Positions 1 through 5,536 of a stretch of DNA of 6,936 nucleotides are shown piece after piece (positions within the stretch are counted from its first letter, which is position 1; every line of letters starts with the position of its first letter). The stretch lies in NCBI GenBank assembly GCA_035548675.1, contig DASZSJ010000139.1, positions 1 to 6,936 on the forward strand, in the 5' to 3' direction. Origin of the DNA: VRUE01 sp035548675. GTDB taxonomy: Bacteria > Actinomycetota > Thermoleophilia > Solirubrobacterales > 70-9. The notes beneath the pieces were generated by a model. That model had not been told where the DNA came from. It was given only the letters and a program-made list of their open reading frames with translations, and did not search any database. The position numbers were made by a program, and so were the translations under genes.

Positions 1-1176
1 GCGAGCGAGCGGCCGGCGGTGATCTTCGCCCGCACCAAGAAGGGCTCGGGCGTCGCCGCGGTCGAGGACAAGGACGGCCAGCACGGCAAGCCGCTGGCCG
101 ATCCCGAGGCCGCGATCGAGGAGCTCGGCGGCGCCCGCGAGGTAAGCGTCGAGGTGGCGAAGCCGGGCGCGGCGAAGCCCTTCGAGGTCGCGCGCGCCGC
201 GGTCGAGCGCCCCGCCTACGGGGCCGGCGAAGCGGTGGCCACCCGCGGCGCCTACGGCGACGCGCTCGCCTGGCTCGGCTCGATCGACGAGAGGGTCGTG
301 GCGCTCGACGGCGAGGTCGGCAACTCGACCTACGCCGAACGCTTCGCCGCCGCGCACCCGGACCGCTTCTTCGAGATGTACATCGCCGAGCAGCAGATGG
401 TCGCCTCGGCGATCGGCCTGCAGACGCGCGGCTGGAGGCCGTTCGCCTCCTCCTTCGGCGCCTTCCTCAGCCGCGCCTACGACTTCGTCCGCATGGGCGC
501 GATCTCGGCCGCCGACCTGAAGCTCTGCGGCTCGCACGTCGGCGTCTCGATCGGCCCCGACGGCCCCTCGCAGATGGCGCTCGAGGACATCGCCTCGCTG
601 CGAGCGGTGTTCGGCAGCGTCGTCCTCTACCCCTCCGACGCCAATCAGGCCGTCGCCCTGCTCGACGCGATGCGCGAGCACCGCGGCATCAGCTACATGC
701 GCACGACGCGCGAAAAGACGCCGGTCATCTACGGGCCCGAGCAATCCTTCGCGATCGGCGGCAGCGAGGTCGTCCGCTCCGGCGACGACGACGCGATCGC
801 CCTGATCGGCGCCGGCATCACCCTGCACGAATGCCTCGAGGCGGCCAACGCGCTCGCCGAGAAGGGCATCGCCGCCCGCGTCATCGACCTCTACTCGGTG
901 AAGCCGGTCGACGCCGCGACGATCCTCGCCGCGGCGGCGGAGACCCGGGCCCTGGTCACGGTCGAGGACCACTGGATCGAGGGCGGCATCGGCGACGTCG
1001 TCGCCGCCGTCCTGGCCGAGAACGGGGTGGCGACGAGCCTCACCCGCCTCGCCGTCACCGAGCGCCCCGGCAGCGGCCCGCCCGAGGCCCTGCTCGCCGC
1101 CGCCGGCATCGACGCCGAGCACATCGTCGCGGCGGCGGAGCGGGCGACCGCCGGCGTGCAGCCCCTCGCCGGCTGA
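1..1176 (+). CDS. tkt: Transketolase, C-terminal part (5' end outside window)
   Basis: Transketolase is a thiamine diphosphate enzyme that moves two-carbon ketol units between sugar phosphates in the cytosolic pentose phosphate pathway. The frame is open from base 1, so no start is visible; about 391 codons remain of a protein that is usually near 620 aa in this subtype. The segment closely resembles the second half of animal transketolase: MYIAEQQMV carries the catalytic Glu (bases 388-390), GSHVGVSIGPDGPSQM carries the substrate-binding His (535-537) and Asp, and YMRTTRE carries the phosphate-binding Arg (700-702). The spacing of these residues follows the human enzyme (Glu366, His416, Asp424, Arg474). 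The C-terminal domain follows (IALIGAGITLHE, VTVEDHWIEGGIGD). The first ~40 residues (IFARTKKGSG, DGQHGKPL) are the end of the N-terminal ThDP domain. The stop is TGA at 1174-1176. Codon third positions are nearly all G/C. I see no damage in the visible part. Confidence 0.96.
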   Translation, partial: ASERPAVIFARTKKGSGVAAVEDKDGQHGKPLADPEAAIEELGGAREVSVEVAKPGAAKPFEVARAAVERPAYGAGEAVATRGAYGDALAWLGSIDERVVALDGEVGNSTYAERFAAAHPDRFFEMYIAEQQMVASAIGLQTRGWRPFASSFGAFLSRAYDFVRMGAISAADLKLCGSHVGVSIGPDGPSQMALEDIASLRAVFGSVVLYPSDANQAVALLDAMREHRGISYMRTTREKTPVIYGPEQSFAIGGSEVVRSGDDDAIALIGAGITLHECLEAANALAEKGIAARVIDLYSVKPVDAATILAAAAETRALVTVEDHWIEGGIGDVVAAVLAENGVATSLTRLAVTERPGSGPPEALLAAAGIDAEHIVAAAERATAGVQPLAG

Positions 1177-1187
1177 CGGGTCGGCCG
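1170..1187. terminator. Possible terminator hairpin between convergent genes
   Basis: Bases 1170-1176 (CGGCTGA) can pair with 1181-1187 (TCGGCCG) around a 4-nt loop CGGG, a 7-bp stem with one G-T wobble. It overlaps the transketolase stop codon and lies just before the stop of the opposing gene, so it could act in both directions. Neither strand shows a run of T after the stem, so it is not a classical intrinsic terminator. In 70% GC sequence such stems also arise by chance. Confidence 0.25.
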
Positions 1188-1188
1188 C

Positions 1189-2094
1189 TCAGAAAAAGAC
1201 CGAGGGGCCGATGCGGTCTTCCTCGTCCCACCGGCACTCCGGCGGAATGCAGCTGAGCTGAAATCCTGGCAGCAGAGGGTCGAGGACGCGATCGATCAAC
1301 GAAGCGTCCACCGAGAACACGTATGAGCTCTTCATCAGCCTGAGGCTCTCCAGCTCGTCGTCGTGGAGGACGATCAATTCGGTCGACTCTCCGGGCTTGT
1401 GCAGCCTGAACATCACCTTGCCGGCGTCAGTGCCTAGATAGGTGGCTTCGAAGGAGCCCCCTTTCTTCAGCTCTGCAATCGCCTTCGGGCGGGGCTCGGG
1501 GAACTCGTGCTGGCGGGCGCCGGCGAGGATGACGGCGACGATGGCGATCGCGATCGTCAGCCGCCATAGTGGGAACTTCGCTCCATCGCCGTCGGCGAGG
1601 AAAGCCCGCACCAGGTAGAGCGCGTAACCGATCAGGCAGGTCACTGCGACGGCGACGAAAAGGCCGAGCGTGTCGAAGGGCACGATCAACACGGTGATCG
1701 CGCCGATCACGAGGGTGGGGACGAAGACATCGTGTTCGAGTGCATCGTTGAGCCGGCGCGACACCGGGCCCGAGCGTTCCTTCGTCATCCTGGCGAGAGC
1801 GACGAGGCCGAAGCCGAGCAGGGCCAGGAGCGCCCCGCCAAAGAGGACCGAGATCGCCAGCTCGCGCACTCCGGCGGCCCCGATCTGCGCTTGGGGGAGC
1901 AGCGGCAGCACCTGCTCGGGTGGAAGGCCACCGCGCTTCAGGCGCTGCCACTCGACCGCATAGCCGGCGACGAAGAAGAAGGCGCCGAGCCCGGCCACGG
2001 CAGCGATTGCCTTGCCGGTGCTGTCGAACGCCTCGGAGACGCGTGCGCCCGCTCCCTCGCCGACCTTGCCGAGCGCTTGGGGCGCAGCGAGCAC
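1189..2094 (-). CDS. Five-helix membrane protein with soluble C-terminal domain, unknown function
   Basis: I do not recognise the family. The 301-aa product has a short N-terminal tail and hydrophobic segments near residues 29-48, 79-101, 123-142, 143-163 and 177-193. A soluble domain of about 108 residues follows (194-301), containing FEATYLGTDAGKVMFRL and ELIVLHDDELESLRL. That pattern resembles the small beta-rich sensor-like tails seen on some actinobacterial membrane proteins. Two cysteines (Cys282, Cys287) lie near the end. The stop is TGA at 1189-1191. The GTG start at 2094 has only a poor ribosome site (GAAGGG three bases away). The frame stays open upstream to the TAG at 2161-2163, and a CTG at 2122-2124 has an excellent GAGGAGG five bases before it, so a 311-aa form is possible. 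It is the last gene of the leftward tyrosinase cluster, 66 nt after the preceding gene. Its third codon positions are more mixed than those of ftsE or transketolase, which supports accessory origin. Confidence 0.8.
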   Translation of the reverse strand: MLAAPQALGKVGEGAGARVSEAFDSTGKAIAAVAGLGAFFFVAGYAVEWQRLKRGGLPPEQVLPLLPQAQIGAAGVRELAISVLFGGALLALLGFGLVALARMTKERSGPVSRRLNDALEHDVFVPTLVIGAITVLIVPFDTLGLFVAVAVTCLIGYALYLVRAFLADGDGAKFPLWRLTIAIAIVAVILAGARQHEFPEPRPKAIAELKKGGSFEATYLGTDAGKVMFRLHKPGESTELIVLHDDELESLRLMKSSYVFSVDASLIDRVLDPLLPGFQLSCIPPECRWDEEDRIGPSVFF

Positions 2095-2160
2095 CGGCCC
2101 TTCGCTCTGCCCGGCCTCGCTCAGGTCGCCCTCCTCGGCTCCCGCGGCCCCGGTCGCTCC

Positions 2161-2601
2161 CTACGCATAAGTCGCCAGCCGCACTGTCTCGAAGGCGAGC
2201 ACGTCAGCTGGCGTCCGCGCCGCCGTACGAGCGATCACGGTCACCTTCGCCGCCTCGACGTCTCGCTTCAGCAGGGCACGCAGCGCGTCGGTCACGGTGA
2301 CGATGCGAGTCGCCGGTTCCAGTTGGTGCGGCGGGCGCAGGTCGAACGGATCTCGCTCCGAGGGGATGTCGCAGTGGCCGACGTCGCCGAAGCAGCCGCC
2401 GTGGCCGAAGACGAAGAACGAGCCGACGTAGGCGCGATGCTCGGCGTCGGCCTCGCGAGCGACGCCGCGCGGGTCGAAGAAGACCTGGGCTTCGAAGGAC
2501 GGGCCGGAATGGTCGAGGCCGTAGAAGATCAGGTCCGCCCGGTCGAACGGGCGCTCGGGCGGGGGCAGCTCGATCGCGCTGGTGCTGAATCGTTCAACCA
2601 T
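2161..2601 (-). CDS. Separate C-terminal domain of a tyrosinase-family protein
   Basis: The 146-aa product matches, as I recognise it, the beta-sandwich C-terminal domain that follows the di-copper core in longer tyrosinase/polyphenol oxidase-type proteins: FDRADLIFYGLDHSGPSFEA, an AYVGSFFVFGHGGCFGD segment (about 58-73, Cys70 and Cys77) and a terminal VTVTDALRAL...VTVIA strand region. It has no copper-ligand pattern and no signal peptide. I chose the ATG at 2599-2601, which overlaps the upstream stop by 8 nt (ATGGTTGA) and suggests translational coupling; a GGGG run lies about 8 nt upstream. A TTG at 2647-2649 would add a poly-proline stretch produced by a trinucleotide repeat and is less likely. 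In many relatives this domain is fused to the core, so the pair is either a split enzyme or one gene broken by a frameshift: the second frame is +1 to the first, so one extra base would be enough. As a separate protein it could bind and cover the active site, as the MelC1 caddie does for Streptomyces tyrosinase; that is inference. Confidence 0.75.
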   Translation of the reverse strand: MVERFSTSAIELPPPERPFDRADLIFYGLDHSGPSFEAQVFFDPRGVAREADAEHRAYVGSFFVFGHGGCFGDVGHCDIPSERDPFDLRPPHQLEPATRIVTVTDALRALLKRDVEAAKVTVIARTAARTPADVLAFETVRLATYA

Positions 2602-3391
2602 GGCCCGGCCCCGCAGCGGCGGTGGTGGTGGCGGCGTAGTCGTAGCCAAGGCTGCTCGCGTCGATCGTCTGGCGGACCGTCAGTGGGAACGGAGCCAGCG
2701 CTCTGTCCAGTAGTCGTGCCGGAATACCCGCCCCGGGGTGGCGGAGTTGCCAGAGGTACCAGAGCCGGTCGATCATGCAGTGATGGGCCCAGAAGATCGG
2801 GTCGTACGCGGCGGTGGCGATGCTTTCCATCGTGCCGCCGACCCAGACGTGGACGCCATCGTGGATGCTCTCGAGCTGGGTCTGAAAGGTGAGGAAGTCG
2901 CGGTTGCCGAGGATCGCCTCGACTTCGGCCGGGGTGGGCAGGCGACCGGGGGCGCCGGGGGCGCGCTGCGTTCGCGTCTGGCTCGGGCGCTCGCGGCCAG
3001 CGGGCTGGATCGGGGAGTCGAAGAGGGGGTTCTTCCTGCCCTCGACTCGCTGGCGGCTGTAGGCAGCCGGAATGCCTTCGGCGTGGTTGTCGGTCCAGTC
3101 CCACCAGGGCAGGGTCACGCCGGGCACTCGTTCCTGCAGCGCCTTCTCGAACAGGTAGAGATAGGCGCGGTGCCAGGGAAGGAAGAGCTCGTTGTGATGG
3201 GTGCAGGAGATCGGCAGCGGCAAGCCGTGGATTCCCGCCCAGCGCTGGTAGCCGCGGTCGTCGCCGATCGCCTGCGCCGCGCTCACCGCGCCGCGCAGGT
3301 CGGCGAGCTGCCCGGCGGTCAGGCGTCGCGCGCTGCGGCGGTGGCGGAGGGCCCGCGGGGCCTGGACCGCGCTGGGTGAGGCCGTGCTCAT
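2594..3391 (-). CDS. Tyrosinase-family type 3 di-copper protein (catalytic core)
   Basis: Tyrosinases oxidise phenols and catechols to quinones with O2 at two copper ions. The 265-aa product (numbering here counts from the ATG at 3409; subtract 6 for the chosen start) shows a complete CuA region: His61 (GIHG), CTHH with Cys69 and His71, and PWHR with His80, followed by AYLYLFEKAL and PWWDWTD. The CuB region is also complete: HDGVH (183, 187), then DPIFWAHHCMIDRLW with the His pair 209-210. The Cys-x-His arrangement is that of fungal tyrosinases, catechol oxidases and hemocyanins, where Cys and His form a thioether. No signal peptide or Tat motif is visible, so a cytoplasmic location is likely. 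The start is the ATG at 3389-3391, because GGAGG sits five bases upstream; the ATG at 3407-3409 has no ribosome site. The protein stops just after LGYDYAATTT, where longer relatives continue into a C-terminal domain; that domain is on the next, overlapping ORF. Whether the activity is monophenolase or only diphenolase cannot be read from sequence. Confidence 0.9.
   Translation of the reverse strand: MSTASPSAVQAPRALRHRRSARRLTAGQLADLRGAVSAAQAIGDDRGYQRWAGIHGLPLPISCTHHNELFLPWHRAYLYLFEKALQERVPGVTLPWWDWTDNHAEGIPAAYSRQRVEGRKNPLFDSPIQPAGRERPSQTRTQRAPGAPGRLPTPAEVEAILGNRDFLTFQTQLESIHDGVHVWVGGTMESIATAAYDPIFWAHHCMIDRLWYLWQLRHPGAGIPARLLDRALAPFPLTVRQTIDASSLGYDYAATTTAAAGPGHG
2618..2635. repeat. GGY trinucleotide repeat at the tyrosinase domain junction
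   Basis: Six GGC/GGT triplets in a row on the plus strand. On the coding (minus) strand they read GCC/ACC in the tyrosinase frame (Ala/Thr run) and CCA/CCG in the other frame (poly-Pro). The repeat lies exactly where the reading frame changes between the copper core and the C-terminal domain. It is close to GGGG and GGG runs that could gain or lose a base. Confidence 0.7.
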
Positions 3392-3555
3392 CGGCGCCTC
3401 CGTGCCCATGGCAGCAGCCGGGTCCGTCCGCGCTGCCTACTGCCGCTGCGGCGATGTCGCAACCGCAGCCCGGCGAGGCTGCCGGCGGTTGCGGCGAGCG
3501 GCGCCAAGCTCAGTGTGGTCTCCTCGATTGGGATTCCGACGATGTGGGCCAGCAT
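3388..3555 (-). CDS. Small one-helix membrane protein, coupled to the tyrosinase gene
   Basis: A 55-aa ORF (MLAHIVGIPIEETTLS...) with one hydrophobic segment at about residues 15-32 and then a strongly basic tail with many Arg, so the C-terminus should face the cytoplasm. The stop TGA (3388-3390) overlaps the tyrosinase ATG as ATGA, the usual sign of translational coupling in an operon. The ATG at 3553-3555 has GAGAGG nine bases upstream; a GTG at 3562-3564 is a weaker choice and a TTG at 3589-3591 a third. The N-terminal pattern H-x-x-G-I-P-x-E-E reminds me of tiny actinobacterial membrane proteins that carry a similar HxGGVPxEE motif, but I cannot name a family or a function. The Arg-rich tail also overlaps the tyrosinase ribosome site, so part of its composition may be forced by GC content. 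It could be a membrane tether or copper-delivery helper for the tyrosinase, with no direct evidence. Confidence 0.55.
   Translation of the reverse strand: MLAHIVGIPIEETTLSLAPLAATAGSLAGLRLRHRRSGSRQRGRTRLLPWARRRR
3397..3401 (-). promoter_or_regulatory. Ribosome binding site of the tyrosinase gene
   Basis: GGAGG on the minus strand, five bases before the ATG at 3389-3391. It decides the start in favour of this ATG over the one six codons upstream. The site lies inside the end of the small upstream gene, as expected for coupled translation. Confidence 0.75.
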
Positions 3556-3588
3556 CGCGGCCACCCTCTCAGATGTGTACCAATGGTG

Positions 3589-3617
3589 CAACTATTTGGA
3601 ACGTTCTAATCTCTCAA
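3589..3617 (-). promoter_or_regulatory. Candidate leftward promoter for the tyrosinase cluster
   Basis: On the minus strand TTGAGA (3612-3617) is followed after 17 bases by TAGTTG (3589-3594). The -35 box is good and the -10 box poor. It lies 34 bases upstream of the small gene's ATG, in the A+T-rich part of the divergent spacer, where a leftward promoter must exist. Confidence 0.25.
3596..3609. promoter_or_regulatory. 14-bp imperfect palindrome, candidate operator
   Basis: TTGGAACGTTCTAA is symmetric except for one base pair (3598/3607), with a perfect GAACGTTC core. It falls between the -35 and -10 boxes of the candidate leftward promoter, the position expected for a repressor site. The binding protein is unknown; the core lacks the four-base spacer of the LexA box. 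Confidence 0.35.
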
Positions 3618-3635
3618 TGCCATCATCCCGCTGAG

Positions 3636-3657
3636 ATTGTGAGAATTCACTAACAAT
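3636..3657. promoter_or_regulatory. 22-bp inverted repeat ATTGTnAG-N6-CTnACAAT, candidate operator
   Basis: ATTGTGAG (3636-3643) and CTAACAAT (3650-3657) are inverted copies that differ at one position, separated by AATTCA. A smaller dyad GTGA-N4-TCAC (3639-3650) is nested inside. The half-sites look like those of the lac operator (ATTGTGAG, AACAATT) although the spacing differs. The repeat lies between and on the boxes of the candidate rightward promoter. It may serve either or both divergent units. Confidence 0.4.
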
Positions 3658-3667
3658 TCGCTAGTCT
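3637..3667 (+). promoter_or_regulatory. Candidate rightward promoter for ftsE
   Basis: TTGTGA (3637-3642), 19 bases, then TAGTCT (3662-3667), which fits the actinobacterial TAnnnT pattern. The implied transcript start would leave a leader of roughly 50 nt holding the hairpin at 3685-3704. The spacing is long and the evidence is by eye only. Confidence 0.25.
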
Positions 3668-3684
3668 CTCGCTCACTTCGAATT

Positions 3685-3704
3685 GGGCGCGGAATTGCGC
3701 GCCC
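3685..3704 (+). promoter_or_regulatory. Perfect 7-bp hairpin in the ftsE leader, with direct repeat
   Basis: GGGCGCG (3685-3691) pairs exactly with CGCGCCC (3698-3704) around the loop GAATTG. The stem ends 10 nt before the AGGAG ribosome site, so it could affect ftsE translation. The same stretch holds an 11-base direct repeat with one mismatch: GAATTGGGCGC (3680-3690) and GAATTGCGCGC (3692-3702). CAATTCG at 3654-3660 is an inverted copy of CGAATTG at 3679-3685. No known riboswitch is recognised. Confidence 0.4.
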
Positions 3705-3714
3705 GGCGGCGCGC

Positions 3715-3719
3715 AGGAG
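3715..3719 (+). promoter_or_regulatory. Ribosome binding site of ftsE
   Basis: AGGAG, seven bases before the GTG at 3727. This supports the longer FtsE form. A second purine-rich run GAAGGGAG also precedes the ATG at 3751 by seven bases, so initiation there is possible too. Confidence 0.6.
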
Positions 3720-3726
3720 TCAACCT

Positions 3727-4611
3727 GTGTCCGCAGAAGGGAGCGCGGGCATGGCCAGGCTGCGAAGGCGAAAGAGCGAGGGGGGGGAGCCGCCGAGGCG
3801 AGGCGGCGACGATCCGCGCCGCCCGCGACCCGGCGGCAAGCCGATCATCGAGCTGCGCGACGTGACCAAGGTCTACCCGGGCGGCCACATGGCGCTGGAC
3901 CGGGTCTCGCTGGCGGTCGACCGGGGCGAGTTCGTCTTCCTCGTCGGCCCCACCGGTTGCGGCAAGTCGACCCTGATCAAGACCCTGATCCGCGACGAGG
4001 CGGTCACCGACGGCACCGTCCGCATCGCCGGCCGCGACATCGGCGCCCTGCCGGAGAAGAAGATCCCGCAGCTGCGGCGCAACATCGGCACCGTCTTCCA
4101 GGACTTCAAGCTGCTGCCCGACCGCACCGTCTACGACAACGTCGCCTACGCGCTGCAGGTGATCGGCGCTCCCCGCGCCCAGATCCGCTCCAAGGTGCCC
4201 GAGATCCTGCGCCTGGTCGGCCTCTCGACCAAGCTCAACAGCTTCCCCGACCAGCTCTCCGGCGGCGAGCAGCAGCGCGTCTCGATCGCCCGCGCCTTCG
4301 TCAACCACCCGCCGCTGCTGCTCGCCGACGAGCCCAGCGGCAACCTCGACCCGGTCACCTCGATCGGCGTGATGCAGCTGCTCTACCGGATCAACAAGAC
4401 CGGCACCACGGTCGTCGTCGTCACCCACGACCGCGAGATGGTCGACAGCATGCGCCGCCGCGTGATCGAGCTGTACGAGGGGCGCGTCGTCCGCGACGAG
4501 GTCGCGGGCGGCTACACGGAGGAGTCGACGACCGAGTTCGGCGTGCGCATGCGGGCCGAGCTGGGCGTCGCCCCCGAGGGCCAGACCAACGGACACGACG
4601 CGCTGATCTAG
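3727..4611 (+). CDS. ftsE: Cell division ATP-binding protein FtsE
   Basis: FtsE is the cytoplasmic ABC ATPase of the FtsEX complex, which drives conformational change in FtsX to control peptidoglycan hydrolases at the division site. The 294-aa product has all ATPase motifs in order: Walker A GPTGCGKST (74-82), Q-loop Gln125 (VFQDFKLL), signature LSGGEQQR (177-184), Walker B LLLADEP (197-203) and H-loop His234 (VVTHD). The ABC domain begins near residue 40 (IELRDVTKVYPGG), where most FtsE proteins (about 220-230 aa) start. This one therefore has an Arg/Gly/Pro-rich N-terminal extension of about 38 residues and a C-terminal tail of about 35 (YTEESTTEFGVRMRAELG). The GTG start is chosen for its AGGAG site; the ATG at 3751 would shorten the product by eight residues. 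The stop TAG touches the ftsX ATG with no gap. FtsE is the first gene of the rightward operon. Confidence 0.96.
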   Translation: MSAEGSAGMARLRRRKSEGGEPPRRGGDDPRRPRPGGKPIIELRDVTKVYPGGHMALDRVSLAVDRGEFVFLVGPTGCGKSTLIKTLIRDEAVTDGTVRIAGRDIGALPEKKIPQLRRNIGTVFQDFKLLPDRTVYDNVAYALQVIGAPRAQIRSKVPEILRLVGLSTKLNSFPDQLSGGEQQRVSIARAFVNHPPLLLADEPSGNLDPVTSIGVMQLLYRINKTGTTVVVVTHDREMVDSMRRRVIELYEGRVVRDEVAGGYTEESTTEFGVRMRAELGVAPEGQTNGHDALI

Positions 4612-5529
4612 ATGTCCAAGCTCCCCTTCTTCATCGCCGAGGCGTTCCGGGCGCTGCGCCGCAACGGGGCGCCGAGCATGGCCGCGATCGTCACCACTGT
4701 GACGACGGTGATCCTGCTCGGCGTGCTGATCCCGATCTTCCAGACGACCCAGGCCAAGAGCGAGCAGGTGCGCGAAAGCCTCGAGTTTCGGGTGGCGATC
4801 TACGACGACGCCACCCACGGCGAAATCGCGGCGCTCGAAGACAAGCTGGCGGCGATCCCGCACGTCGCCTCGGTCAACTTCATCAGCAAGGCGGAGGCGC
4901 TGAAAGAACTCGAAGACGACCTCGGCAAGAACAAGAGCGAAGACCTGCTGGCGCAGCTGCACGACAACCCGCTGCCCGCCAACTTCCAGATCAAGGCCGA
5001 CGACGCGAGCAACCTCGACTCGGTGCGGGCCGCGGTCACGCCGCCCGGGCCCAACGGCAAGCCGCAGCCGATCTCGCCGATCGTCCAGGACGTCTTCGAC
5101 CGCCAGCAGCAGTCCGAGCAGATCGAGCAGGTGACGAGCGCGCTGAAGATCGTGCTGACCGTGATCACGGCGCTGCTGATCGTCGCCTCGCTGATGCTGG
5201 TCGGCAACACGATCCGGCTCTCGATCTACACCCGCCGCCGTGAGGTCGAGGTGATGCGGCTGGTCGGGGCGACCCGCTGGTTCATCCGCTGGCCCTTCAT
5301 GATCGAGGGGGTCGTCGTCGGCTTCGCGGGCGGCCTGATAGCCATACTGATCCTGTGGTTGGGCAAGATCACGATCGTCGACCCGCTGAGCGACACCTTC
5401 TCGTTCCTGGCGGCCCAGAACAACAGCACGCTCTCCTTCCCCGCTCTGGTGGCGATCCTCTTCGCCGCCTCGGTGCTGGTCTCCGCGATCGGCTCCGGCG
5501 TCACGCTGCGCCGCTTCCTGAGGGTCTGA
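4612..5529 (+). CDS. ftsX: Cell division protein FtsX (permease-like subunit)
   Basis: FtsX is the membrane partner of FtsE; its extracellular loop recruits and activates cell wall hydrolases or their adaptors. The 305-aa product has the usual FtsX plan: cytoplasmic N-terminus (FFIAEAFRALRRNG), a first helix at about 22-45, a large outside domain (46-170) with the family motif NPLPANFQIKADD (119-131), then three helices near 175-199, 228-250 and 276-297. The conserved cytoplasmic loop RREVEVMRLVGATRWFIRWPFMIEG lies between helices two and three. The ATG follows the ftsE TAG directly (TAGATG) and has no clear ribosome site, so translation is probably coupled to ftsE, which would keep subunit amounts balanced. 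Length and motifs are normal for the family. Confidence 0.95.
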   Translation: MSKLPFFIAEAFRALRRNGAPSMAAIVTTVTTVILLGVLIPIFQTTQAKSEQVRESLEFRVAIYDDATHGEIAALEDKLAAIPHVASVNFISKAEALKELEDDLGKNKSEDLLAQLHDNPLPANFQIKADDASNLDSVRAAVTPPGPNGKPQPISPIVQDVFDRQQQSEQIEQVTSALKIVLTVITALLIVASLMLVGNTIRLSIYTRRREVEVMRLVGATRWFIRWPFMIEGVVVGFAGGLIAILILWLGKITIVDPLSDTFSFLAAQNNSTLSFPALVAILFAASVLVSAIGSGVTLRRFLRV

Positions 5530-5536
5530 GCACGCG

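Noticed and set aside
1732..2892. 386-codon open frame on the plus strand opposite the tyrosinase cluster
   Set aside because: It crosses three minus-strand genes that have family motifs or clear membrane segments, and its own translation shows no domain.
2738..3379. 213-codon open frame on the plus strand opposite the tyrosinase core
   Set aside because: Antisense to the copper-binding regions, without ribosome site or motif.
3376..3653. Two short plus-strand frames in the divergent spacer (77 and 89 codons)
   Set aside because: They overlap the tyrosinase start and the small membrane gene on the other strand, show no family signal, and run into the promoter region.
3636..3660. A lac operator
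   Set aside because: The half-sites resemble it (ATTGTGAG, AACAATT), but the spacing is three bases longer and the host is a high-GC actinobacterium. I keep it only as an unassigned inverted repeat.
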